Positions 15,201 through 20,454 of a DNA stretch of 20,454 bases are shown piece by piece; position 1 is the stretch's first letter, and each line of letters opens with the position of its first letter. Source of the stretch: UTCHB3 sp964431385 (lineage in GTDB: Bacteria > Bacteroidota > Ignavibacteria > Ignavibacteriales > Ignavibacteriaceae); the NCBI GenBank assembly GCA_964431385.1, contig CAYSJM010000060.1, positions 1 through 20,454 of the forward strand, read 5' to 3'. The translations under genes and the position numbers were made by a program. The notes beneath the pieces are model-generated. The model ran no database searches and was not told where the DNA came from. It was given only the letters and a program-made list of their open reading frames with translations.

Positions 15201-17762
15201 GGTGAATACACATTCTCATCCGTAAACCCGGGCGACTATTATGTAGAATTTGTTCTTCTCCCGGGATATGTCTTTTCACCAAAGGATGCCGGTTCGAACG
15301 ATGCTACCGACTCTGATGCCGACCTTAATCTCGGCACCACTTCCTGCTTTACCCTCGCTTCGGGTGGAAACAACACTTCAACCGATGCAGGTATGTATCT
15401 TGCCACGGCAGATCTCGAAGTAACAAAATCGATCAATTCTGCAACTATCAACTGCGGTTCAACCCCTGTTTACACAATAACAGTGAAAAACAACGGTCCT
15501 GCTGATGCAGCCGGTGTTGTGGTTACCGATCTTCTCCCTGCAGGTCTCGTTTTTGCTTCAGCCAGTGCAACTCAAGGCTCGTACAATTCAACCACAGGCA
15601 ACTGGACGGTTGGTGCACTCGCCAACGGTGCAAGCGTAACACTGACACTTGGTGTAACAGTTGATTGCAATGCTCTCAACCTCTCCACCAACGATTTTGG
15701 TCCCGCTGCCCCCTTTAACCTCTTTGTGTTAAAGAATCTTATTCAGCCTTCTGCCGATACCGAGGGTAAAGTTGCCGTGGGTGGTAACGCAAATCTTTCG
15801 AATTACAGCGTTGGCGATAAACTCCCAAACAGTAACGGAACCCAGGACATGCTCGTTGTAGGTGGAAACCTCGTTTACACAAGTGGTCGTGTTTACAACG
15901 GAAATGTAGCATACGGTGGTGTTTCCAACCTGCCTGTCAATTCTGTTTCGATTGAAGAAGGAACGCTCAGACACGACAATTCAGTAATCGATTTTGCTGC
16001 AGCAACCGTTTATCTCGAAGCATTAAGCACCCGCCTCGCGGGGTATGCTGCAAACGGAACAACTACTTTCCAATGGGGCACTGTAGCTCTTAACAGTAGC
16101 AATCCTTATCTTAATGTATTTACGGTTAATTCAAGCGACCTTAATAATGCCCACACGATGGAAATAAATGTACCAAACGGTTCGACAGTTCTTGTCAACA
16201 TCCTTGGTACTACTGTCAACTGGCATGGTGGTCTCTGGGTTAATGGAACATCCATCAACAGTGTTCTCTACAACTTCCCGGATGCGCAGAACATTACAAT
16301 TTCAGGCATTGATGTAAAAGGCTCATTACTCGCTCCTTTCGCCGATCTAAACTTTGCTGCCGGTATCATCACCGGACAAACAATAGTTAAATCGATGTCA
16401 GGTTCAGGTCAGTTTAACCTTTCACCGTTCCACGGAAACATTCCTTCGAACGCAAGTATAGTAAATGCTGCCACTATTACAGGTTCTGATATCTCTGATC
16501 CCGTATCTTCAAACAATACAGCATCAGTTACAGCTAACTACTCACCTACCTCAACAGGTGGTGGAAGTGGTGGCAACGGAAACACTAACTGGCAACAGAT
16601 TGGTAACTTCCCTTCCGGACAGGTAGTTACTACACTCGAATCTGATGGACAAGGTACCATTTACGCAGGTACAGCAAGTGGTTACATCTACAAATCAACC
16701 AATAACAGCACATGGACACACATCAATCCTGATCTTTACTCAGGTGCTGTATGGGCACTTAAGCTTATGCCAAACGGTAACCTCGTAGCTGCAACAGTAA
16801 CCGGTGTTTATGTCGGTGCAAATCACGGTGCAACATGGACACACAGTTCACTTCAGTTTAAGGATACCAGAACACTTAAAGCCGACAATAATGGCCGCCT
16901 TTATGTAGGCACTTGGGGCTTCGGTGTTTTCACTTCAACTGATAACGGTGCAACATGGAGTGCGATAAATAACGGACTTGGTGCCAATCTGATGGTAACC
17001 GGTTTAACTATAGCTCCTGATAACAGCGTTTACGCCGGTACCTTCTACGGTGGTGTATTCAAAACTGTTAACCAGGGTTCAAGCTGGTCGGCTGCTTCAC
17101 CTGCATATCAGTATATCTGGACCATGGCAGCAACAACCGATGGAAAACTCTTTGCCGGTACTTATGGTGACGGTCTCTATAGATCAACTGACAACGGTGT
17201 CAACTGGACAAAGACTTCATTCCCCGGATCGTTCGTTTATGAACTCAGAATTGACGACGGAAACAACATCTTCGCTACTTCATACGCTGCCGGTGTTTTC
17301 CTCTCAACAGATAATGGTAACACCTGGACAAACCTTGGTCTCGGCGGATTTGGTTTAAGTTCACTCCTCATCGTGCCTAACGGAAGTTCAGCAGATGGAA
17401 GTGCAACCTCGACTCTCTACACAGGAACTGTAAACGGTGCAATCTATAAAGCTGCATCAAATGTTACCGGTGTGAAAACTGAAGGAAGCAAGGTTCCGAC
17501 CGAATTCAACCTCGGGCAGAACTATCCTAATCCGTTCAATCCATCAACCATGATCAATGTGGCAATTCCAAAAGCCGGTAGCTACAAAATGCAGGTGTTC
17601 GATGTGACTGGACAGATAGTTGCAACCCTCATGGAAGGTGAATACCAACCCGGTAACTTAAAAGTGGAATTCAACGCATCCACCATTCCTTCAGGAATCT
17701 ACTTCTACAGACTGACCGGTGACAATGTTAATTTGACAAAGAAGATGATACTGATGAAATAG
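12279..17762 (+). CDS. Giant T9SS-secreted multidomain surface protein, 1827 aa
   Basis: Unnamed adhesin-like protein. Order of parts: signal peptide (1-39, ending TARAQ); a large beta-rich N-terminal region with QFFYIPIPEDQL and IAVTRTGWG (40-550); a DUF11-like domain opening with a calcium-loop NDGDGFISPGD (about 555-690); three SdrD/Cna-B-like repeats starting near 693, 811 and 928, each with IGDKVWxD and DxDxDGxQDxGEPG. A second DUF11 domain (from 1044) is interrupted by a choice-of-anchor A domain (about 1139-1386). A Gly-rich linker follows (about 1427-1437), then a six-bladed-looking Asp-box propeller (STDNGATW-type motifs, 1438-1735) and the type A T9SS sorting domain (NYPNPFNPST, from 1739). 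It has no LPxTG, so anchoring is by the T9SS route. Its likely role is a cell-surface adhesin or matrix protein; the ligand is unknown. It is expressed from a sigma-54-type promoter and ended by its own terminator. Confidence 0.93.
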   Translation: MNLTTFISNLKRHFATSATFFSIFTLILIPVILSGTARAQSSNAVPVQFFYIPIPEDQLFQVLTTVQAGQGTPVSNPMQTYISVAALASNTVIYYDQWENGFEPDIANPLNLYSNSNPGGTQIWGDGNPANGAPPGIPSDIINAGTVIVLSNPVNSNNRLAIDFDGGDKIAASKTIAVTRTGWGTGPNTLLAAANETFDTDNWGTNFVSPVGENMPVSFDNRIFDYTGFSIMAGAGGASVQIDADANGSFELNFTLTEGQAYLVNGGVNVGAKIISSKPVQVDLLTGDRGEEYETRFFGITPTNLLSDKYFTPVSTPSSAQGTNGTNTAVFLYNQNSSAITVNYTTRTGSGGNTLTTTPITIAAGAYAKQLIPDGYGASFASTGGQKYHALSATDVNNTSTSNGGNRTWDWGYTLSGEGSLTPQVLVGLGIGRDPTSNTNLNENGNPVWVTPIGNGNTPVDVYADFDADPATGPLTDPNGNKYDVKFSLRELDRAKIYDANDRNQTGMLVYTLSPSVKLSAAWGQDPLVASAGAPGLDVGTGLPPVPLFDGGKNGTLYQDNDGDGFISPGDILEYKIVVNNISRAPVPDITVIDNLPSELIYVPNTTYFKNHAGVSSQISDGGGSTAFPLDGAGYLVNPSSALPVGKSYEVTFRATIKSFEDLPSGTVSVINTGTINAIGESVEFTTVTPLFGRIGDKVWEDLDRNGLQNSGEPGIEGIVVNLLNANGDVVATKTTDANGNFIFYGVLAGDYKVQFDNPTEYKFTTKNADGQGIAGASNSDANTTTGITDLFTLAGGQINYNVDGGMVRDGSIGDKVWEDLDGDGIQDAGEPGLAGVTVKLYNSSNSLIGTTTTNSNGNYSFNDIPAGNYYIEFTLPSGYVFSPKDQGGNDATDSDPNPSNGQTATFTLNNGTSDLTRDAGMIPFVPGSIGDKVWKDNDKDGVQDPGEPGLAGVTVKLYDCQGVLKATTTTGSNGEYTFSSVNPGDYYVEFVLLPGYVFSPKDAGSNDATDSDADLNLGTTSCFTLASGGNNTSTDAGMYLATADLEVTKSINSATINCGSTPVYTITVKNNGPADAAGVVVTDLLPAGLVFASASATQGSYNSTTGNWTVGALANGASVTLTLGVTVDCNALNLSTNDFGPAAPFNLFVLKNLIQPSADTEGKVAVGGNANLSNYSVGDKLPNSNGTQDMLVVGGNLVYTSGRVYNGNVAYGGVSNLPVNSVSIEEGTLRHDNSVIDFAAATVYLEALSTRLAGYAANGTTTFQWGTVALNSSNPYLNVFTVNSSDLNNAHTMEINVPNGSTVLVNILGTTVNWHGGLWVNGTSINSVLYNFPDAQNITISGIDVKGSLLAPFADLNFAAGIITGQTIVKSMSGSGQFNLSPFHGNIPSNASIVNAATITGSDISDPVSSNNTASVTANYSPTSTGGGSGGNGNTNWQQIGNFPSGQVVTTLESDGQGTIYAGTASGYIYKSTNNSTWTHINPDLYSGAVWALKLMPNGNLVAATVTGVYVGANHGATWTHSSLQFKDTRTLKADNNGRLYVGTWGFGVFTSTDNGATWSAINNGLGANLMVTGLTIAPDNSVYAGTFYGGVFKTVNQGSSWSAASPAYQYIWTMAATTDGKLFAGTYGDGLYRSTDNGVNWTKTSFPGSFVYELRIDDGNNIFATSYAAGVFLSTDNGNTWTNLGLGGFGLSSLLIVPNGSSADGSATSTLYTGTVNGAIYKAASNVTGVKTEGSKVPTEFNLGQNYPNPFNPSTMINVAIPKAGSYKMQVFDVTGQIVATLMEGEYQPGNLKVEFNASTIPSGIYFYRLTGDNVNLTKKMILMK
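14355..15404 (+). repeat. Three tandem SdrD/Cna-B-like repeats (about 350 bp each)
   Basis: Within the giant gene, units begin at about 14355, 14709 and 15060. All encode GxIGDKVWxDxDxxGxQxxGEPGxxGxxVxLx, a variable core, and a closing DGGM/DAGM. Units 2 and 3 are closest (GEPGLAGVTVKLY and VFSPKDxGxNDATDSD in both), suggesting a later duplication. The Asp-rich loop is typical of calcium-stabilised rod-like stalk domains. Confidence 0.85.
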
Positions 17763-17772
17763 GAATCAATTA

Positions 17773-17803
17773 TCAGGTATTTCAGATCAATGATCACCTG
17801 AAA
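17773..17803 (+). other. 3'-UTR hairpin after the giant gene
   Basis: TCAGGT (17773-17778) pairs with ACCTGA (17796-17801), with an inner GATC/GATC stem; TTTCAG/CTGAAA offers an alternative pairing. It lies about 35 bp before the true terminator and may stabilise the long mRNA's 3' end. Confidence 0.4.
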
Positions 17804-17836
17804 ATTCTGATTCGTTCGTGAGATATAATTGACTAA

Positions 17837-17874
17837 AGAGGCTGCCCAATGCGATATTTGGGCGGCCTCTTTTT
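17837..17874 (+). terminator. Giant-gene terminator, copy 2 of a duplicated element
   Basis: Stem AGAGGC-TGCCCAA (17837-17849) pairs with TTGGGC-GGCCTCT and is followed by TTTT. It differs from the katG terminator by a single base over about 39, with the loop bases also identical. Confidence 0.9.
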
Positions 17875-18103
17875 GGTTTAAATGGTTTTGAGAAACAAGG
17901 TTTTACCGGGATAAGGTTGCACATTATTTCGCTGTGAGACGAGGTGCAAATTCATATAATTATGAGTGTGCTACTGTTCAGTGAGATGAAAAGTAATTCA
18001 AATGCCGTATCATGGGCTTTTTATACTGAATTAGAATTTTTGCAGTTAAAAGTTATTTTTACGATCTTTGGAAACAGATTAACCATCAAAACGAGAGAGA
18101 GTA

Positions 18104-18580
18104 ATGAAGACTATATTCACACTAATGTTTGCTGTTGTACTCAACGGGTTGAGTTTTGGTCAGTATTTGAGTTTTAAGGAATTTAAGGGTCTGCTGGATG
18201 TTGCAAACTCGGAAACTAAAGTGGAAAAGTATCTTAAAGACCGTGGATTTGAGAAAAGCAGTGACAACAAACTGGATGAGGAGAAAGGGATAAAATACCT
18301 TTACTACTCAAAGAAGTCAGGCAAAAAGACCCAATTCGTAACTGTGTTACAGTCTGTAAAAGGTAACAATCATTTAGTCCGTGAATCGTCAAAAGATAAA
18401 AAAAGATGGGAGTATTATAAGGATATCGCAAGAGGAAATGGTTTTAAAGAGGTTGAAACAATATCACCCACCAAAAGTGAATCCTCAACCCGCTACAGGA
18501 ACAAAGAACTTGAACTCACCATCGCCAAATCGCAAGGATTGGATAGAACATTCTACACAATAAACCTCAATAAATTTTGA
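18104..18580 (+). CDS. Small exported protein of unknown function, 158 aa
   Basis: I do not recognise this protein. It has a Sec signal peptide of about 20 residues (MKTIFTLMFAVV, cleavage near FGQ) and a very Lys-rich mature part. The opening FKEFKGLLDVANSETKVEKYLKDRGFEK looks like two helices, followed by strands (IKYLYYSKKSGKKTQFVTVLQ) and a C-terminal strand-turn-strand (RYRNKELELTIAKS, TFYTINLNKF). It has no mature cysteines or cofactor sites. GAGAGAG just before the ATG serves as a ribosome binding site. It probably belongs to the lineage-specific class of small periplasmic or outer-surface proteins. Confidence 0.78.
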   Translation: MKTIFTLMFAVVLNGLSFGQYLSFKEFKGLLDVANSETKVEKYLKDRGFEKSSDNKLDEEKGIKYLYYSKKSGKKTQFVTVLQSVKGNNHLVRESSKDKKRWEYYKDIARGNGFKEVETISPTKSESSTRYRNKELELTIAKSQGLDRTFYTINLNKF

Positions 18581-18641
18581 TGTGTAGCTTAAAGAAGGGA
18601 ACTGCTATTTTTATCTCATTCACGATGCCAATAGAACCCTA

Positions 18642-18721
18642 ATCGCATTTTTACATATAAATTTGGGATTACGATCGCATTTTTACATATAAATTTGGGA
18701 TTATGATCGCATTTTTACATA
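18642..18721 (+). repeat. 32-bp tandem repeat, 2.5 copies
   Basis: Units begin at 18642, 18674 and 18706, each opening ATCGCATTTTTACATA. The full unit continues with TAAATTTGGGATTA(C/T)G. Copies 1 and 2 differ at one base and copy 3 stops after 16 bases. With no spacers between copies, this is a tandem duplication and not a CRISPR array. Confidence 0.88.
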
Positions 18722-18795
18722 AACCGTAACAGCATAATCTCCCAATTTTAAACAGCTCAAAAAGCAAACTGTATCAGCAAGTCGTGAACTGTAAG

Positions 18796-18832
18796 ATCCT
18801 GTAAATCTTGTTAAATCCTGTTCATCTTGTTC
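18796..18832 (+). repeat. Degenerate ATCYTGTT tandem units
   Basis: Four adjacent units of 9-10 bases: ATCCTGTAA, ATCTTGTTAA, ATCCTGTTC and ATCTTGTTC. From memory, similar 'atcctgttaatcctg' strings are dispersed in intergenic DNA of many unrelated bacteria, with no established function; I cannot verify this here. Confidence 0.65.
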
Positions 18833-18922
18833 AAAAATTCCGAGGTACAAGAGTTTTCATCTATTATCTTTATTTATTGTGTAAGTTAAAGAGACAAATA
18901 ATTGCAAATTATGGAGTTAAGG

Positions 18923-19720
18923 ATGAAACTGCATTTGGTATTTTTTCTCGTGCTGCTTTTTAGTTCAACAATCGTAGCACAGGATTTTATTTTCGAAGAT
19001 TTATTCGGGAGTAATTTTTCCTGTGAGTACGGTTTCCGGGATAAATTTCTCCCGGAGTGGCAGAAGGTGATTAAAAAGAACAAAATTAAGAGAGAAGTAT
19101 ATCTTATTTATGAAGCAGACAAAAAGTATAACCCAACCTCGGAAGTAAAAGACAGCGTAGTAATAGAATATAATAATGATGGTCTCCCTGAATTAATCAC
19201 CAAATATTCAAATCCGGATTTTCAAAAAACCATTATTTTGGAACCAAGTTACAGTAACGGGAAACTTACAGGTTTAACCAATGCTGTCAAGATTTTTCGA
19301 GATTCTGACGGAAAAATGACGGGTTTCTCAAACCAGGATGGTAACCACTATACCCACTCCTACAAAGGAAGTAATTTAATCGCGGTTAAGGATAAGTATT
19401 ACACCTATAAAAGAAGTGGGAATAACTTTGTTTGCAAACAAGAATATTTTAACGACGCATACAATCTGAGAGCTAAAATTGAATTAACTTACGACAAGTA
19501 TGGGCGTAAGATTTCAGAATTTGACTTCGATATTCGCGAAAAGTATAAGTATGGAAGTAACGGTCTAATCTCAAGTGGTGAAAGAATGCGAGGCGACTAT
19601 GGCACTAGTCACTACTTCACTTACAAAAATGGACTTTTAACCCTCATCAAATTTAAATCTTTTTCTTCATTTGGGAATTTTGGCGGGTTTTTCATCGCCA
19701 AAGTTAAATATTACAAATGA
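18923..19720 (+). CDS. Exported protein with YD-like repeats, 265 aa
   Basis: The start is chosen at the ATG at 18923, six bases after GGAG; a TTG seven codons upstream is less likely. Residues 1-20 are a Sec signal peptide ending IVAQ. The mature part is beta-rich with loosely repeated tyrosine motifs of YD/RHS type: YNNDGLPELITKY, YTHSYKGSNLIAV, YDKYGRKISEFDF, YGSNGLISSGE and YKNGLLTLIKF. Such short YD-repeat proteins are common secreted proteins in Bacteroidota-like genomes and form extended beta-sheets. No toxin or nuclease domain is attached, so it is not a full RHS toxin. Function unknown. It is followed by a bidirectional terminator. Confidence 0.8.
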   Translation: MKLHLVFFLVLLFSSTIVAQDFIFEDLFGSNFSCEYGFRDKFLPEWQKVIKKNKIKREVYLIYEADKKYNPTSEVKDSVVIEYNNDGLPELITKYSNPDFQKTIILEPSYSNGKLTGLTNAVKIFRDSDGKMTGFSNQDGNHYTHSYKGSNLIAVKDKYYTYKRSGNNFVCKQEYFNDAYNLRAKIELTYDKYGRKISEFDFDIREKYKYGSNGLISSGERMRGDYGTSHYFTYKNGLLTLIKFKSFSSFGNFGGFFIAKVKYYK

Positions 19721-19791
19721 TGTTCGAGGTGTGGTTTAAATTGGATGTAGAATTGAAGGTGTGAGAGATTAGACTAAACTTTTAAAACGAA

Positions 19792-19825
19792 AAAACGGCA
19801 ATCTTTATTGAGCAATTGCCGTTTT
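19792..19825. terminator. Bidirectional intrinsic terminator
   Basis: AAAACGGCAAT (19792-19802) and ATTGCCGTTTT (19815-19825) form an 11-bp perfect stem with T-runs built into the arms on both strands. It sits between the convergent YD-repeat and methyltransferase genes. Confidence 0.88.
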
Positions 19826-19876
19826 GCGTAAAATTGGGCGGTGTCAGTTTTTGATTTACACTAACTAAAGTAGCAC

Positions 19877-20454
19877 TTAAATCTTCCTTCCGATAAAAAA
19901 GACATACCCGTAGAATTCTTTGTACTTGTTATACATTTCGACTTCTCGTTTCATCTCTTCAATCAGATTCTCAGCGGTTTGGTTACCCGAATGTTTTTTG
20001 AGGAATTCCTCTTGAATAACTCTTTGAGGTTCGTAAAAATTTTCGAGCCAACAGTTTTCAGGAAGAACAAATGACGCAACCGGGATGAATCCGGCTTTTT
20101 GCAACTGATCCATTTTGTTTGAAATTGTGTCAATTTCCGGATAAGCATCATTCCAGAATTTATCAATTTCTTCGGGTCTTGTTTCTGTAAACCAGCAAGC
20201 TTCGGTGATGGCGATGTAGCCACCCTTTTTCAGGAACCGGTTCCATTCATTTATTCCTTTTTCGAATCCGATGTTGTAAATGGCTCCTTCCGACCAGATT
20301 AGGTCGAACTCTTCATTGGTAAACGCAAGTTCCATCATATTCCCGACCATTCCTTTTACTCTCTCCTGCAGATTATGTTTTTTGGCATTGGAGTTGAAAA
20401 GATCGATAAAAGTTGGGAACATATCCAAACCGGTGATTTTGCCGGGTACATTTT
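19877..20454 (-). CDS. Class I SAM-dependent methyltransferase, C-terminal part (N-terminus beyond window)
   Basis: The leftward frame enters from the right edge; the first visible residues are NVPGKITGLDMFPTFIDLFN, i.e. the segment just after glycine-rich motif I, where the acidic residue (Asp in GLDMFP) normally holds the SAM ribose. Then come VKGMVGNMMELAFTNEEFDLIWSEGAIYNIGFE (motifs II and III, with the class-typical acidic stretch) and WNRFLKKGGYIAITEACWF (motif IV/V region), and a C-terminal helix-rich substrate region ending VFFIGRKI. The order fits a small-molecule or ubiE-like class I methyltransferase. The substrate cannot be deduced, and the SAM-binding GxGxG loop lies outside the window. 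A TTG within the frame at 20428 is not the real start. Confidence 0.88.
   Translation of the reverse strand, partial: NVPGKITGLDMFPTFIDLFNSNAKKHNLQERVKGMVGNMMELAFTNEEFDLIWSEGAIYNIGFEKGINEWNRFLKKGGYIAITEACWFTETRPEEIDKFWNDAYPEIDTISNKMDQLQKAGFIPVASFVLPENCWLENFYEPQRVIQEEFLKKHSGNQTAENLIEEMKREVEMYNKYKEFYGYVFFIGRKI

Larger units (their letters stand above)
17763..18103 (+). other. Intergenic region after the giant gene
   Basis: 341 bp holding the 3'-UTR hairpin and terminator listed separately, then about 225 bp of AT-rich sequence in which I see no credible gene. TTGCAC at 17918 resembles a sigma-54 -12 element but lacks the matching GG 10 bases upstream. The promoter of the next gene is not identifiable. 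Confidence 0.5.
18581..18922 (+). other. Repeat-bearing intergenic spacer
   Basis: 342 bp between two exported-protein genes. It contains a 32-bp tandem repeat (18642-18721), a partial inverted copy of part of that unit (18733-18750), and a run of ATCYTGTT-type units (18796-18832). No promoter is clear; the ribosome binding site of the next gene is GGAG at 18913-18916. Confidence 0.6.

Noticed and set aside
12279..17762. Gram-positive sortase-anchored adhesin (SdrD-like)
   Set aside because: There is no LPxTG motif or C-terminal membrane helix; the tail is a T9SS type A sorting domain, and the SdrD-like units are shared domains only.
17902..17922. Second sigma-54 promoter (TTGCAC at 17918) upstream of the gene at 18104
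   Set aside because: The position 10 bases before the GC reads CG, not GG, and it is about 180 bp from the gene.
17944..18177. 77-codon rightward open frame overlapping the next gene
   Set aside because: It begins without a ribosome binding site and overlaps the well-supported signal-peptide gene at 18104 in another frame.
18642..18721. Possible CRISPR array
   Set aside because: Copies are directly adjacent with no unique spacers and no cas genes are present; it is a simple tandem repeat.
18923..19720. RHS/YD toxin
   Set aside because: Only short degenerate YD-like motifs are present, with no RHS core box or C-terminal toxin and no immunity gene.

Overview
The window looks like a chromosomal segment of a moderately AT-rich Gram-negative bacterium of the FCB group, most likely Ignavibacteriota (Ignavibacteria/Melioribacter relatives). 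The main clue is the C-terminal type IX secretion sorting domain with an NYPNPFNPST signature on the giant protein at 12279-17762. The many small exported proteins with Sec signal peptides ending in a '-AQ' style site, the membrane-anchored SpoIIE/PP2C phosphatase and the orphan hybrid PAS kinase fit the same group. This is inference from sequence style; no 16S or marker gene is present.

Left part (1-6934): a membrane-anchored PP2C/SpoIIE phosphatase, cut by the window edge, is divergent from an SPFH-domain (stomatin/prohibitin-like) membrane protein. One base after the SPFH gene lies a 53-aa ribbon-helix-helix (Arc-like) protein. A strong hairpin at 2300-2333 separates this pair from three leftward genes: an unrecognised exported protein, an HMA+CDF metal transporter-like protein and a cytoplasmic PAS-PAS-PAS hybrid histidine kinase with a C-terminal receiver. 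A small unrecognised protein (6590-6934) faces the other way.

Middle (6973-9749): a leftward two-gene redox unit joined by an ATGA start/stop overlap. It consists of a four-histidine, probably dihaem b-type membrane protein and a membrane-anchored decahaem cytochrome c, a plausible quinol-to-periplasm electron conduit. Upstream of it is a small exported protein of unknown function with its own terminator. A 607-bp divergent intergenic region follows, holding several palindromes (one of Crp/Fnr type), and then katG, a bifunctional catalase-peroxidase.

Right part (11940-20454): an 1827-residue secreted surface protein. It has a signal peptide, a large N-terminal beta-rich region, DUF11-like and three SdrD/Cna-B-like calcium-type repeats, a choice-of-anchor A domain apparently inserted inside a second DUF11 domain, an Asp-box propeller, and a T9SS sorting tail. 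It is preceded by a sequence matching the sigma-54 consensus very closely. It is bracketed by two almost identical terminator hairpins (11985-12022 and 17837-17874), the first belonging to katG and the second to the surface gene. Then come two small exported proteins separated by a 342-bp repeat-bearing spacer (a 32-bp tandem repeat and degenerate ATCYTGTT units), a bidirectional terminator, and the C-terminal part of a class I SAM-dependent methyltransferase.

The window contains no rRNA, tRNA, transposase or CRISPR array that I can support. The most notable items are the sigma-54 promoter of the giant T9SS protein, the duplicated terminator element, the nested domain insertion, the cytochrome b/decahaem pair and the SPFH-RHH gene pair.
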